Below, piece by piece: positions 1 through 7,482 of a DNA stretch of 27,502 bases. The stretch is from MGBC102946 sp022793145 (GTDB lineage Bacteria > Bacillota_I > Bacilli_A > RF39 > UBA660). Under the pieces are notes generated by a model that searched no databases, was not told where the DNA came from, and saw nothing but the letters and a program-made list of their open reading frames with translations. The translations under genes were made by a program, and so were the position numbers. The number at the start of each line of letters is the position of its first letter. Within the stretch, counting starts at the first letter, position 1. Where the stretch lies: the NCBI GenBank assembly GCA_947426265.1, contig CANEDJ010000017.1, positions 1 through 27,502 of the forward strand. Reading direction: 5' to 3'.

Positions 1-120
1 TCCTTTTTTTAGGATACCTTCTTCTTTAAATGTCCAGATTTATGGGTACATTATAAAACAGAAGTAGCTCCACTTCTTCAACTTCCAAATGCAAATAAAT
101 ATTTAATCAAAAATGGCAAA

Positions 121-618
121 ATGATCTCAATTGTAAAGCCAGAATTCGTATTTGTTGAGTCATATGATTTTCAGATTTTAACAGTATTAGTAAACTTTTT
201 AACGATATATGAGAATATTCAATATTCTAATCCAAAAGAACCATTAAATATAATGGAAACCTATTTAATAGCTAATATGTCAAATTTTGAAAGATTATTA
301 ACAAAAGAAGCATATGCGGATTTAGAGCAATATTTGTTTGTTGAAAAATTACTTTTTGGAAATGAGTTACAGAAGAAATATCAGTATATTATATTAGCGG
401 TTAGACAGTTTTTTATGAATAATTTTGACTTAGAAAAAACAGCAATTGATTTAAACTTAAAAGTAGAATCACTCATTCGTGTACTACAAAATGAGTTTGT
501 CCAAGCAAATTATGGACAGATTATTTATGAATATGTTAATCAAGCAATAGAAAATTATCGTTGTTTTAACCGAAAGAATAAACCTAAGAAAATTTATGTT
601 TTGGGAAACAAGTGTTAA
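121..618 (+). CDS. Unrecognised protein, start uncertain, possibly 5'-truncated
   Basis: I do not recognise this 165-residue protein. It is mostly helical by appearance, with no signal peptide or membrane segment. Residues about 100-128 (around TAIDLNLKVESLIRVLQNEF) look like a helix-turn-helix, which is only an impression. The start is doubtful. There is no Shine-Dalgarno sequence before ATG 121, and the frame stays open upstream to a TAG at 10-12 without any ATG, GTG or TTG. That upstream stretch translates into protein-like sequence (for example LLQLPNANKYLIKNGK). It could therefore be the 3' part of a longer gene broken by a nonsense change, or a gene with a non-standard start. The TAA stop is at 616-618. 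A promoter for the next gene begins within 20 bases of it. Confidence 0.55.
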   Translation: MISIVKPEFVFVESYDFQILTVLVNFLTIYENIQYSNPKEPLNIMETYLIANMSNFERLLTKEAYADLEQYLFVEKLLFGNELQKKYQYIILAVRQFFMNNFDLEKTAIDLNLKVESLIRVLQNEFVQANYGQIIYEYVNQAIENYRCFNRKNKPKKIYVLGNKC

Positions 619-633
619 ATACTTGTTTTTCTA

Positions 634-642
634 TGGTATAAT
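634..642 (+). promoter_or_regulatory. Extended -10 promoter for the 660-2615 gene group
   Basis: The sequence TGGTATAAT is an extended -10 element (TGn-TATAAT) with TATAAT at 637-642. No good -35 box lies 16-18 bases upstream. Predicted transcription start is near 649-650, only about 10 bases before the ATG at 660, so the first gene would have a very short leader. Confidence 0.6.
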
Positions 643-659
643 AAATAGTGTGATGTTTT

Positions 660-950
660 ATGGAAAAAACTTTAGAAGATAAAAGATGGCAATATTTGAG
701 TGATGAGCAAATTAGCTTGCTTTCTGATATTAAAATGCAGTCTTCTTATAGAAGAAAAATTAATCAGACTGTGAAATTTATTATTAATCCTCTATATATG
801 TATGCTTTAAGACAAGGGTTTGATGATACTGATTTTATAAGGAAAGCAACCATTCATGGAATGGTAGAAGAATTGAAAGGATTCTATGAAGCTAAGGGAA
901 TTGATAGAGATGGAAGAATTAAGATTTTAATAGCAGGTAGAAAAAAATGA
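660..950 (+). CDS. Small conserved-looking protein of unknown function, upstream of hemW
   Basis: This 96-residue, basic and soluble-looking protein (C-terminal AGRKK) was not assigned to a family. There is no Shine-Dalgarno sequence before the ATG; the extended -10 box at 637-642 puts the transcript start about 10 bases upstream, so translation may start on an almost leaderless mRNA. Its stop overlaps the hemW start in an ATGA arrangement (947-950), which implies translational coupling and a single transcript with hemW and the HD-domain gene. The overlap and codon use like its neighbours argue that it is a real gene. Confidence 0.65.
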   Translation: MEKTLEDKRWQYLSDEQISLLSDIKMQSSYRRKINQTVKFIINPLYMYALRQGFDDTDFIRKATIHGMVEELKGFYEAKGIDRDGRIKILIAGRKK

Positions 951-2044
951 AATCTGTTTATGTTCACGTTCCTTTTTGTTCTTCTATCTGTTCTTATTGC
1001 GATTTTCCTAAATTTTTTTATCGTTCTGATTGGGTAGAACAATATTTAGCCCAATTAAAAAAAGAAATTGAAACATATTATCAATTTGAAAAAGTGAAAA
1101 CGCTTTATATTGGAGGCGGAACTCCAAGTGCTTTAAATATAAAGGAATTGAAATATTTATTTTCTATTTTGCAAATATTTGATTTGAGTGAATGTATTGA
1201 GTTTACATTTGAATGTAATATCGAAAATATCACAGAAGAAAAAGCGATTCTTTTAAAACAATTTGGTGTGAATCGTATTAGTATTGGTGTGGAAACATTT
1301 CATTCAAAATATTTACAGTTTTTAAATCGTCATCATCAAATCAGTGAAATAAAAGAAAAAATAAAAATGTTAAAAAAGATTGGATTTTTAAATATTAATG
1401 TAGATTTAATTTATGCATTACCAAATGAAACATTAAAAGAAGTAGAAGAAGATATTATGGCATTTTTAAAACTTGATATTCCTCATATTTCAACTTATTC
1501 TTTAATGATAGAACCACATACAATGTTGAACGTTCATAATGTTGAGCCAATAGAAGAGGAATTAGATTATGCTATGTACCAAAAGATAGAACAATTATTG
1601 CAAGAACATCAGTTTAAGCATTATGAAGTGAGCAATTTTGGTTTAAAAGGCTATGAATCAAAACATAATTTGGTTTATTGGAATAACTTGGAATATTATG
1701 GTTTTGGACTAGGAGCAGCAGGATATATGGATGGAGAACGGTATGAAAATACTAGAAATTGGAATCATTATCTAAGTGGAAACTATAGAAAAGAAATTCA
1801 TAAACTATCGATAAATGAGACCATCGAGAATGAACTTATCTTGGGATTGCGTAAATTAGATGGAATTTCATTATTAGAATTTGAAAAAAAATATCATAGA
1901 AATTTAAAAGAGTATTCTGTGATAAAGGATTTATTAAAGGAAGGTAAATTGATAGAAGAAAACGGAAATATTAAAATCGATGAAAGATTGATTTATATTT
2001 CTAATCAAATTTTATATCAATTGATAGGTGAGCAGTATGAGTAA
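947..2044 (+). CDS. hemW: HemW-type radical SAM heme chaperone
   Basis: A 365-residue protein of the HemN/HemW radical SAM family. Residues 11-18 hold the iron-sulfur cluster motif CxxxCxxC followed by DF (C11, C15, C18), and IGGGTPS follows near residue 56. HemN proper has CxxxCxxCxC, whereas HemW has CxxxCxxCDF, as here, and the length also fits HemW. HemW is known as a heme-binding chaperone that delivers heme to membrane respiratory proteins, not as a coproporphyrinogen oxidase, although annotations often confuse the two. The start ATG overlaps the stop of the upstream small gene. Its own stop overlaps the start of the next gene, so it is the middle of a tightly coupled group. Confidence 0.9.
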   Translation: MKSVYVHVPFCSSICSYCDFPKFFYRSDWVEQYLAQLKKEIETYYQFEKVKTLYIGGGTPSALNIKELKYLFSILQIFDLSECIEFTFECNIENITEEKAILLKQFGVNRISIGVETFHSKYLQFLNRHHQISEIKEKIKMLKKIGFLNINVDLIYALPNETLKEVEEDIMAFLKLDIPHISTYSLMIEPHTMLNVHNVEPIEEELDYAMYQKIEQLLQEHQFKHYEVSNFGLKGYESKHNLVYWNNLEYYGFGLGAAGYMDGERYENTRNWNHYLSGNYRKEIHKLSINETIENELILGLRKLDGISLLEFEKKYHRNLKEYSVIKDLLKEGKLIEENGNIKIDERLIYISNQILYQLIGEQYE

Positions 2045-2615
2045 AAAAGAAGTTTTTGAAAAGGAATTATTATATTTTAAAAATCCTCATTTTAAAGAGA
2101 ATGCAGAAAAGTTATTGGAAATGTTACCTGATTATTTTTTTGAGATTGCAGCGAGTTCGACAGGAAAATATCATCCATCATTTTCATTAGGAGATGGAGG
2201 TTTGGTAAGACATACAAAAGTTGCAATTCGAATTGCCCATGATTTATTAGAGAATGAAGTGATTGGAAATGTATTTACAGCTGATGAAAAAGATATGATT
2301 TTACTGGCTTTATTAGTACATGATGGGCTTAAAGATGGCCTTGTAAAAAGTAAGTATTGTATATTTGACCATCCATTAGTGATTGCTAATTTTATAAGAG
2401 ATAAAAAAGCAGAACTCACTTTAACCGAAGATGAAATTACATTGATTACAACGATGATAGAAAGTCATATGGGACAGTGGACAACAAATCCTTACAGTAA
2501 AGCAGTTTTGCCATATCCAAAGGGAAAGTATCAAAAATTTGTTCATATGTGTGATTTTTTATCAAGTAGAAAATATTTGGATGTAAAGTTTCTTAATAAT
2601 GATATTCTTGAGTAA
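2037..2615 (+). CDS. HD-domain phosphohydrolase
   Basis: A 192-residue protein with the HD metal-binding signature: H59 (VRHT), H95-D96 (LLVHDG), H112 (FDHP), H144 (ESHMG) and D173 (MCDFLSSR). Such proteins hydrolyse phosphate esters or nucleotides, but the substrate cannot be read from the sequence. The ATG at 2037 is preferred over an in-frame GTG at 2028, because the Shine-Dalgarno sequence AGGTGA (2026-2031) is correctly spaced for the ATG. The start overlaps the end of hemW (stop 2042-2044), indicating translational coupling. It is the last gene of its transcript: an intrinsic terminator starts at its stop codon. Confidence 0.8.
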   Translation: MSKKEVFEKELLYFKNPHFKENAEKLLEMLPDYFFEIAASSTGKYHPSFSLGDGGLVRHTKVAIRIAHDLLENEVIGNVFTADEKDMILLALLVHDGLKDGLVKSKYCIFDHPLVIANFIRDKKAELTLTEDEITLITTMIESHMGQWTTNPYSKAVLPYPKGKYQKFVHMCDFLSSRKYLDVKFLNNDILE

Positions 2616-2644
2616 GACTCTATAAAAAAAGTAGGTCTTTTTTT
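2614..2644 (+). terminator. Intrinsic terminator after the HD-domain gene
   Basis: AAGAC-(bulged T)-CTA pairs with TAG-GTCTT around a TAAAAAAAG loop, followed by a run of Ts (2638-2644). The 5' arm starts inside the TAA stop codon (2613-2615). Confidence 0.8.
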
Positions 2645-2645
2645 C

Positions 2646-2674
2646 TTGACATGAAAGTATGTTCAGGATATAAT
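2646..2674 (+). promoter_or_regulatory. Consensus sigma-A promoter of the thyA-folA-tmk operon
   Basis: TTGACA at 2646-2651 and TATAAT at 2669-2674 are separated by exactly 17 bases, a perfect consensus promoter. It begins directly after the preceding terminator. The predicted start near 2681 gives a leader of under 20 bases to the thyA ATG. Confidence 0.92.
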
Positions 2675-2698
2675 GACATTAGAGAGTAGGTTGTGAGA

Positions 2699-3580
2699 AT
2701 GTCAAAGTGGGATAAAGAATATTTAAATTTATGTAATAAAATTTTAACAGAAGGAACACAAATTCATAATCGAACTGGTGTAGATACAATTAAATTACCA
2801 TATTATTCTATGTCGTTTGATTTAAGCGAAGAGTTTCCAATATTAACTACAAAATTTGTTGCTTTTAAATCAGCAGTCATTGAAATGCTTTGGTTTTATC
2901 AATTACAAAGTAATGATGTTAGAGAGCTTCAAGAAAGAGGAGTTAAAGTTTGGAATGAGTGGAAAATAGATGAAGATGGGGTATATAGAACATATGATGA
3001 AGAAGGAAATTTGAAATCTGAAAAAATTTTTGGAAAAGAATGGGCTCATACAATAGGAACCGCGTATGGTTATATTGTAAAAAAATATCAATTGACACAA
3101 AAATTAATTGAGAAAATAAAAAACAATCCAGAGGACCGCAGAATGGTGATGAGTTTATGGCAGGATGAATTTTTAGATACTGCAGTTTTACCATCGTGTG
3201 TGTGGAATAGTATGTGGGATGTAACAGAAGGAAAATTAAATTGTGTTGTAACACAACGTTCTACTGATGTTGGATTAGGACTTCCATTTAATGTTACTCA
3301 GTATGCTGTGTTGGTTCATTTACTAGCTCAGGTAACAGGACTGAAGCCAGGAATGTTATATTGGAGTGCAAAAGATGTTCATTTATATGTAAATGAAATA
3401 GAAGGTATTCAAGAGCAAATGAGACGCTATGAAGAAATGGGAGATTTTGAAGCACCAAAATTATGGATTAATCCAGAAATAAAAGATTTCTTTCAATTTG
3501 ACAATTCAAAAGAATTAAAAGATATTAAACTAGAAAATTATCAGCATCATGGAAAGATAGCAATGAAGGTATCTGTATAA
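2699..3580 (+). CDS. thyA: Thymidylate synthase ThyA
   Basis: Thymidylate synthase (dUMP plus methylene-tetrahydrofolate gives dTMP plus dihydrofolate), 293 residues from ATG 2699. Visible motifs: NRTG at 24-27 (phosphate-binding Arg), RR at 147-148, the nucleophile C167 in LPSCVW, QRSTDVGLGLPFN at 186-198 and DVHLYVNE near 226-233. The LPSCVW form, where the common form has PCH, and the N-E in place of N-H in the last motif, place it in a divergent ThyA subgroup that I associate with Bacillota and their phages. An in-frame GTG at 2693 was passed over because AGTAGG (2685-2690) is spaced properly only for ATG 2699. It is first in an operon with folA, which recycles the dihydrofolate it makes. 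Confidence 0.95.
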   Translation: MSKWDKEYLNLCNKILTEGTQIHNRTGVDTIKLPYYSMSFDLSEEFPILTTKFVAFKSAVIEMLWFYQLQSNDVRELQERGVKVWNEWKIDEDGVYRTYDEEGNLKSEKIFGKEWAHTIGTAYGYIVKKYQLTQKLIEKIKNNPEDRRMVMSLWQDEFLDTAVLPSCVWNSMWDVTEGKLNCVVTQRSTDVGLGLPFNVTQYAVLVHLLAQVTGLKPGMLYWSAKDVHLYVNEIEGIQEQMRRYEEMGDFEAPKLWINPEIKDFFQFDNSKELKDIKLENYQHHGKIAMKVSV

Positions 3581-4054
3581 ATGGACATTATTTTAATAGC
3601 AGCCATTGGGAAAAATAATGAATTAGGAAAAGAGAATCAGTTAATTTGGCATATTCCAGAGGATTTGACGTTTTTTAAAAAAATGACAATGGGAAAGACC
3701 ATTGTTATGGGAAGAAAAACATTTGAATCTCTACCAAAAATGTTGCCAGGAAGAAGACATGTTATTTTAAGTCAACATGGTTCCAATTTTCCTAGTGAGG
3801 TAACATGTTATCATTCATTGGAAGAATTACTTGAGCGAGAAAAAGAATCGTTTGTTGTGATAGGTGGAGCTCAAATTTACAAATTGTTTTTGGAATATGC
3901 CACCAAAATATATTTGACAGAAATAGATGCTGAAGAGAAAAATTCAGATGCTTATTTTCCAGAGTTTGATGAAAAAAATTGGAAAAGAAATGTCTTGTCT
4001 GAATTTCAGGAACCAATTTCTTATAGACATGTGGAATATGTAAAAAAGAGGTAG
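3581..4054 (+). CDS. folA: Dihydrofolate reductase
   Basis: A 157-residue dihydrofolate reductase, the usual length. The order of motifs is typical: IAAIGKNNELGKENQLIWHIPEDL (NADPH and folate site, with E27 as the acidic residue), GKTIVMGRKTFESLP, LPGRRHVILS and FVVIGGAQIYKLFL. It reduces the dihydrofolate produced by ThyA back to tetrahydrofolate. The ATG directly abuts the thyA stop codon with no gap, and only a weak AAGG-like sequence lies inside the thyA end, so its translation is probably coupled to thyA. Confidence 0.95.
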   Translation: MDIILIAAIGKNNELGKENQLIWHIPEDLTFFKKMTMGKTIVMGRKTFESLPKMLPGRRHVILSQHGSNFPSEVTCYHSLEELLEREKESFVVIGGAQIYKLFLEYATKIYLTEIDAEEKNSDAYFPEFDEKNWKRNVLSEFQEPISYRHVEYVKKR

Positions 4055-4059
4055 ATAAA

Positions 4060-4740
4060 ATGAGAGGAAAATTAATTGTTATTGAAGGAACAGATTGTTC
4101 TGGTAAAGAAACACAAACAAAATTTTTGTTAGAGGGACTAAAAAAAGAAGGATATAAAATAGAAGAATTTTCTTTTCCGAATTATAACTCTCCAACAGGA
4201 AAAATTGTAGGTGGATGTTATTTAGGAAAGCCTCATATTGGAGAAGGGTATTTTCCAGAAGGAGCTCCATCTGTAGATCCAGAAGTATCCTCTCTTTATT
4301 ATGCAGCAGATAGGAAATATAATCTTCCAAAAATTTCATTTTTATTGGAGAATGGAATTCATGTTATATTGGATCGGTATACATACTCTAATATGGCTCA
4401 TCAAGGCGGAAAAATATTAGAAAAAGAAGAGAGAATAAAGATGTATCATTGGATAGAAGATTTGGAGTTTGGCTTGTTAGAACTTCCAAGACCAGATATT
4501 CGTGTGTTTCTTCATATGCCCTTTGAACAAGCAACAATACTTCGAAAAAGCAGAACTGAAAAATTAGACCAGAATGAGTCAGATTCTGAACATTTAAAGC
4601 ACGCAGAGCAAGCTTATCTTGAAATAGCGGATTTATATGAATTTAAAAAGATTGAATGTAATAAAGGGAATGATATTAAAAGCATTCCAGAAATCCATGA
4701 AGAAGTCTATAATTTTGTAAAAAACGAATTAGAAAAATAG
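4060..4740 (+). CDS. tmk: Thymidylate kinase
   Basis: dTMP kinase of 226 residues. It has a P-loop at 10-17 (GTDCSGKE, then TQ), a FPNYNSPTGK segment, the DRYTYSNMAHQ motif that binds the dTMP phosphate, and an LRKSRTEKLDQ lid-like region containing arginines. It phosphorylates dTMP to dTDP, the step after ThyA, so three consecutive genes make, support and activate dTMP. It is a little longer than many bacterial Tmk proteins because of an insertion around residues 48-72 (GGCYLGKPHIGEGYFPEG). A GAGG sequence lies a few bases before the ATG. It ends the operon: a terminator begins at its stop. Confidence 0.92.
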   Translation: MRGKLIVIEGTDCSGKETQTKFLLEGLKKEGYKIEEFSFPNYNSPTGKIVGGCYLGKPHIGEGYFPEGAPSVDPEVSSLYYAADRKYNLPKISFLLENGIHVILDRYTYSNMAHQGGKILEKEERIKMYHWIEDLEFGLLELPRPDIRVFLHMPFEQATILRKSRTEKLDQNESDSEHLKHAEQAYLEIADLYEFKKIECNKGNDIKSIPEIHEEVYNFVKNELEK

Positions 4741-4761
4741 AGAATGTTTCTTTATTTTTTT
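4734..4761 (+). terminator. Intrinsic terminator after tmk
   Basis: AAAATAGAGAA (4734-4744, containing the TAG stop) pairs with TTCTTTATTTT (4748-4758) with one G-U pair and a TGT loop. Ts run from 4755 to 4761. Confidence 0.75.
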
Positions 4762-4763
4762 CA

Positions 4764-4769
4764 TATATT
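4764..4769 (+). promoter_or_regulatory. Possible -10 box for a leaderless transcript of the GDPD gene
   Basis: TATATT sits six bases before ATG 4775, so transcription would start at or next to the start codon. No Shine-Dalgarno sequence and no clear -35 box are present. It lies just after the tmk terminator, so a local promoter is expected. Confidence 0.35.
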
Positions 4770-4774
4770 GTAAT

Positions 4775-5446
4775 ATGAAATTGATTGCTCATAGAGGAAA
4801 ACTATCTAAAACAGATATTGGAAATTCCAAACAATCACTATTAAATGCTTTATCAAAATCTTATATATCTGGAATTGAATGTGATGTTAGATTAACAAAG
4901 GATTTAGAAGTTGTGGTATTGCATGATCCCATCATTGACTTTGTTAGTGATGGAATAGGAATTGTAAAATATATGACATTAAAAGAATTAAAACAATATC
5001 AATTTGGTAAAGAATCTATATTAACATTAGAAGAGTTATTAAAAGCGATTCATAGTGAAAAAATGATTTGTATAGAACTAAAAGAAGATAATCTTGAATT
5101 AGTAAAAAAAGTAATATCCATCGTAGAACGATATTCTGATTTAAATATTATAATCATAAGTTTTTGGTACTCTAATTTAAAATATTTAAAAAAAATAAAA
5201 CCAACAATAAAGGTTGGTTTGTTAATTGGTTACTCTTTAAATAATAATAGGATTTACAATCATTTTGATTATAATTTTTTTACTTACCATTATATTGATC
5301 AAATTGATATGAATAAAAAGATTGGTTTTTTTACCATTAATCAGAAAGAACAGATATTAAAGTTGTTACAAAAGCGAAAGGATATTTATATTATTACTGA
5401 TGTTGCAAATGAGTTTGCGAAATTGGAACAACTTTTTCTGCACTGA
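4775..5446 (+). CDS. Glycerophosphodiester phosphodiesterase family protein
   Basis: A 223-residue GDPD-type TIM-barrel phosphodiesterase. Signatures: IAHRG at the N-terminus (first catalytic His), GIECDVRLTKD (metal-binding Glu and Asp) and VVLHDP (second catalytic His). Family members hydrolyse glycerophosphodiesters to glycerol-3-phosphate and an alcohol. No signal peptide is visible, so it should act in the cytoplasm. The usual EN after HRG is GN here. There is no Shine-Dalgarno sequence, and the start lies 14 bases after the tmk terminator. Its 3' end overlaps the convergent UPF0316 gene by 53 bases. Within its coding sequence, at 5188-5220, lies a strong terminator reading in the opposite direction. 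Confidence 0.82.
   Translation: MKLIAHRGKLSKTDIGNSKQSLLNALSKSYISGIECDVRLTKDLEVVVLHDPIIDFVSDGIGIVKYMTLKELKQYQFGKESILTLEELLKAIHSEKMICIELKEDNLELVKKVISIVERYSDLNIIIISFWYSNLKYLKKIKPTIKVGLLIGYSLNNNRIYNHFDYNFFTYHYIDQIDMNKKIGFFTINQKEQILKLLQKRKDIYIITDVANEFAKLEQLFLH
5188..5220 (-). terminator. Minus-strand terminator inside the GDPD gene
   Basis: Read on the minus strand, AAACCAAC (5220-5213) and GTTGGTTT (5205-5198) form an 8-bp perfect stem with a 7-base loop, followed by TA and eight Ts (5195-5188). It suits the end of the UPF0316 transcript, which would then run about 200 bases past its stop codon, antisense to the GDPD gene. Confidence 0.75.
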
Positions 5447-5903
5447 TGAAGGCATTAGAATCATATTTTGTAATAATCTCTGTTACTTCAGTTCTTTCTT
5501 TTCTAGGAATTACGATTAATAAAACTATTTTATTTTGTTTATTGCCTTCTAAAATTGTAACACCATAGTGTTCTTTTTTTAATTCTTTTAGGATGGAAGG
5601 ATAAAATTTAGGGTCTATGATTGCAGTAATCATATTATTACCAAGTGCTAGTTTTTCTTCTATAATAGAACCTACATAGGAACCTACAAAAGAACCAATA
5701 GCAAAAATAATAATTTTAAATGGGTCCTCTTTGATTCCTGTAACAACTGCTCCAGTTACAAATACCCAAACTAATGCCACAATAAATTGGAGTATGGCTC
5801 CTAACCATTTTTTCCCGTTTGCTACTACAATTAATCGCAATGTAGCAAGTGCATTCTCAATAACTTTTGAAAGAAATATCATACTATATAGAGGAAGATT
5901 CAT
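5394..5903 (-). CDS. UPF0316 / DUF2179 membrane protein
   Basis: A 169-residue protein of the UPF0316 (YebE-like, DUF5698 plus DUF2179) type. The first half holds about three hydrophobic segments (about residues 5-25, 34-55 and 63-82, with GSFVGSYVGSIIEEKLALG). The C-terminal half, about 90-160, is a small soluble domain like the DUF2179 domain of YitT-family proteins (NMITAIIDPKFYPSILKELKKEHYGVTILEG). The function is unknown. A good Shine-Dalgarno sequence (GGAGAA) precedes the ATG on the minus strand. It is one of only two minus-strand genes here and overlaps the end of the GDPD gene by 53 bases. Confidence 0.85.
   Translation of the reverse strand: MNLPLYSMIFLSKVIENALATLRLIVVANGKKWLGAILQFIVALVWVFVTGAVVTGIKEDPFKIIIFAIGSFVGSYVGSIIEEKLALGNNMITAIIDPKFYPSILKELKKEHYGVTILEGNKQNKIVLLIVIPRKERTEVTEIITKYDSNAFISAEKVVPISQTHLQHQ
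5559..5580 (+). terminator. Possible plus-strand terminator inside the UPF0316 gene
   Basis: AACAC-CATA-GTGTT followed by C and seven Ts (5574-5580). The stem is only 5 bp, so this is a modest candidate, but no other terminator was seen for the GDPD transcript after its stop at 5446. Confidence 0.4.
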
Positions 5904-5958
5904 AAGTTCTCCTTTCTTATATTATTGTGAAGCTGTTTGATCAATTTTATTCGTTTTC

Positions 5959-5987
5959 TTGCTACAAATAGGATTTTATAGTAAAAT
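5959..5987 (+). promoter_or_regulatory. Promoter of the first murE gene
   Basis: TTGCTA (5959-5964), 17-base spacer, TAAAAT (5982-5987). The predicted start is just before the Shine-Dalgarno sequence AAGGTGA (5994-6000) of the gene at 6005. Confidence 0.6.
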
Positions 5988-6004
5988 AACATTAAGGTGA
6001 TTAC

Positions 6005-7366
6005 ATGATAACGATAAAAACAGATTCTAGAAAAGTAAAAAAGGGAGATACTTTTGTAGCTCTAAAAGGAATTAATAGTAATGGAGATATTTATATTGAA
6101 AAAGCGATAGAAAATGGTGCCAGTAAAATTGTATGTGAAAAAGGTTCTTATTCTGTAGAAACTTTGAATGTGGATAACCCAAGAGAATACTTATTAAAAG
6201 AACTAGAAAGAATGTATCATTCTTATTTAGAAGAAATGACCATTATTGGAATAACTGGGACAAATGGCAAAACAACTAGTGCATATTTGTTATCAGAATT
6301 ATTAAATCGTTCTGGAAACAAATCTGCGTATATTGGTACAATTGGTTTTTATATTGGGATGGAAAGAATGACTCTATTAAATAATACGACTCCAGATATT
6401 TGTGATCTATATGAGTTATTATTAGATGCATATGAGGAAAATTGCCAATATGTGGTTTTAGAAGTAAGTAGTCAAGGTCTTTCTTATGGAAGATTAGAGG
6501 GGGTACCTTTTGATTGTGCAATTTTTACTAATTTAACACAAGATCATTTGGATTATCATAAAACAATGGAAAATTATGCATTAGCAAAACAAAAATTATT
6601 TGAATATTTGCCAAGAAATGGTCTTTCTATTATAAATGATGATGATGCTTATAAAGAATATTATCTTTTGCCAAAAAATCATAATATTACTTATGGTTTT
6701 GATGGAGGAGATTATCGAATTCTTGATTTTAATCTTAACTTATCTGGAACTGTTTTCCGATATGAATATAAAGAAACCATTTCAGAAATAAAAACTAATT
6801 TGATTGGAAAATATAATATTTATAATTTATTAACTGCTTTAATTGTACTAGAACAATTGAAAATTAAAATAGATCGATCTTTTTTATCACAATTAGAAAG
6901 TCCTGGTGGCAGAATGGAAATGGTTAATTATCATAATAATTTAATTATAATTGATTATGCACATACACCAGATGCTATGGAAAAGATTATTGGTACTGTG
7001 AAAGAGGCAACAAAAGGGAATATTTATGTGGTATTTGGTTGTACAGGATCAAGAGATCGTTTGAAACGTCCAATTATGGCAGAAATGGCTACAGATATGT
7101 GTAAATTTGCCATTTTCACAAGTGATGATTTGCACGAAGAACCATTTGAACAAATCATTGATGATATGACGAAAGAATTAAAAAATACGAATTATGAAGT
7201 TTGTAAGGATCGAAAAGATGCTATTTATAAAGGAATTTCAAAATTAACAGAAAATGATGTTTTACTTATTTTAGGGAAAGGGCATGAAGAAGTGATGATA
7301 ATTGGAAATGAAAAAATTCCTTTTCATGACCGAACAATTGTTGATAATTATGTAAGCAATCGTTGA
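6005..7366 (+). CDS. MurE-like ligase with altered amino-acid recognition motif (MurE paralogue 1)
   Basis: A 453-residue Mur ligase with all three domains. The N-terminal UDP-MurNAc domain starts TDSRKVKKGDTFVALKG. The ATP site is GTNGKTT (85-91), and the lysine expected to be carbamylated is K195 (YALAKQKLF). The C-terminal domain has IIDYAHTPDAM, GCTGSRDRLKRP and LGKGHEE. The region that selects the third amino acid in UDP-MurNAc-tripeptide ligases reads TSDDLHEEP (372-380), so DDLH replaces DNPR, the meso-diaminopimelate signature. The usual SSH is SSQ (Q157), and GKGHExYQ is GKGHEEVM. A DNPR at 57-60 is in the N-terminal domain and unrelated. The ligase core looks intact, so it should be an enzyme, but its amino-acid substrate is probably not meso-DAP. 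Good RBS AAGGTGA. Confidence 0.82.
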   Translation: MITIKTDSRKVKKGDTFVALKGINSNGDIYIEKAIENGASKIVCEKGSYSVETLNVDNPREYLLKELERMYHSYLEEMTIIGITGTNGKTTSAYLLSELLNRSGNKSAYIGTIGFYIGMERMTLLNNTTPDICDLYELLLDAYEENCQYVVLEVSSQGLSYGRLEGVPFDCAIFTNLTQDHLDYHKTMENYALAKQKLFEYLPRNGLSIINDDDAYKEYYLLPKNHNITYGFDGGDYRILDFNLNLSGTVFRYEYKETISEIKTNLIGKYNIYNLLTALIVLEQLKIKIDRSFLSQLESPGGRMEMVNYHNNLIIIDYAHTPDAMEKIIGTVKEATKGNIYVVFGCTGSRDRLKRPIMAEMATDMCKFAIFTSDDLHEEPFEQIIDDMTKELKNTNYEVCKDRKDAIYKGISKLTENDVLLILGKGHEEVMIIGNEKIPFHDRTIVDNYVSNR

Positions 7367-7385
7367 TTTATCTTATTTCTATATA

Positions 7386-7405
7386 ATATTTATTGAAATA
7401 AATAT
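7386..7405. repeat. Perfect AT-only inverted repeat between the murE paralogues
   Basis: ATATTTAT-TGAA-ATAAATAT: an 8-bp perfect stem with a 4-base loop and no T-run after it. It may be an operator, an mRNA-stabilising hairpin or a chance AT-rich dyad. Confidence 0.45.
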
Positions 7406-7447
7406 CATACATAATAAATTAATTTTATAAAAGCACAAAGTTTTGAT

Positions 7448-7482
7448 AAAAACATACCCTATATTAAGAGGTGTGTTTTTTT
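7448..7482 (+). promoter_or_regulatory. Terminator-like hairpin that sequesters the murE Shine-Dalgarno sequence
   Basis: AAAAACATACC (7448-7458) pairs with GGTGTGTTTTT (7470-7480), 11 bp with one G-U pair and an 11-base loop, followed by further Ts and then ATG at 7483. The T-run covers 7476-7482. The AGAGGTG ribosome binding site (7467-7473) lies partly in the loop and partly in the 3' arm. The element can act as an intrinsic terminator of the upstream murE paralogue, as a translational lock, or both. Confidence 0.65.

Noticed and set aside
5731..5940. 69-codon plus-strand ORF
   Set aside because: It lies antisense to the UPF0316 coding sequence, has low-complexity Thr/Asn-rich translation and no binding site.
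6173..6184. DNPR motif near the N-terminus of the first MurE paralogue
   Set aside because: It lies at residues 57-60 in the UDP-MurNAc domain (NVDNPREYLL), not in the C-terminal amino-acid pocket, so it does not indicate meso-DAP use.
7386..7405. Terminator for the first murE paralogue
   Set aside because: The hairpin contains only A and T in its stem and has no T-run after it; the hairpin at 7448-7482 is the better candidate.
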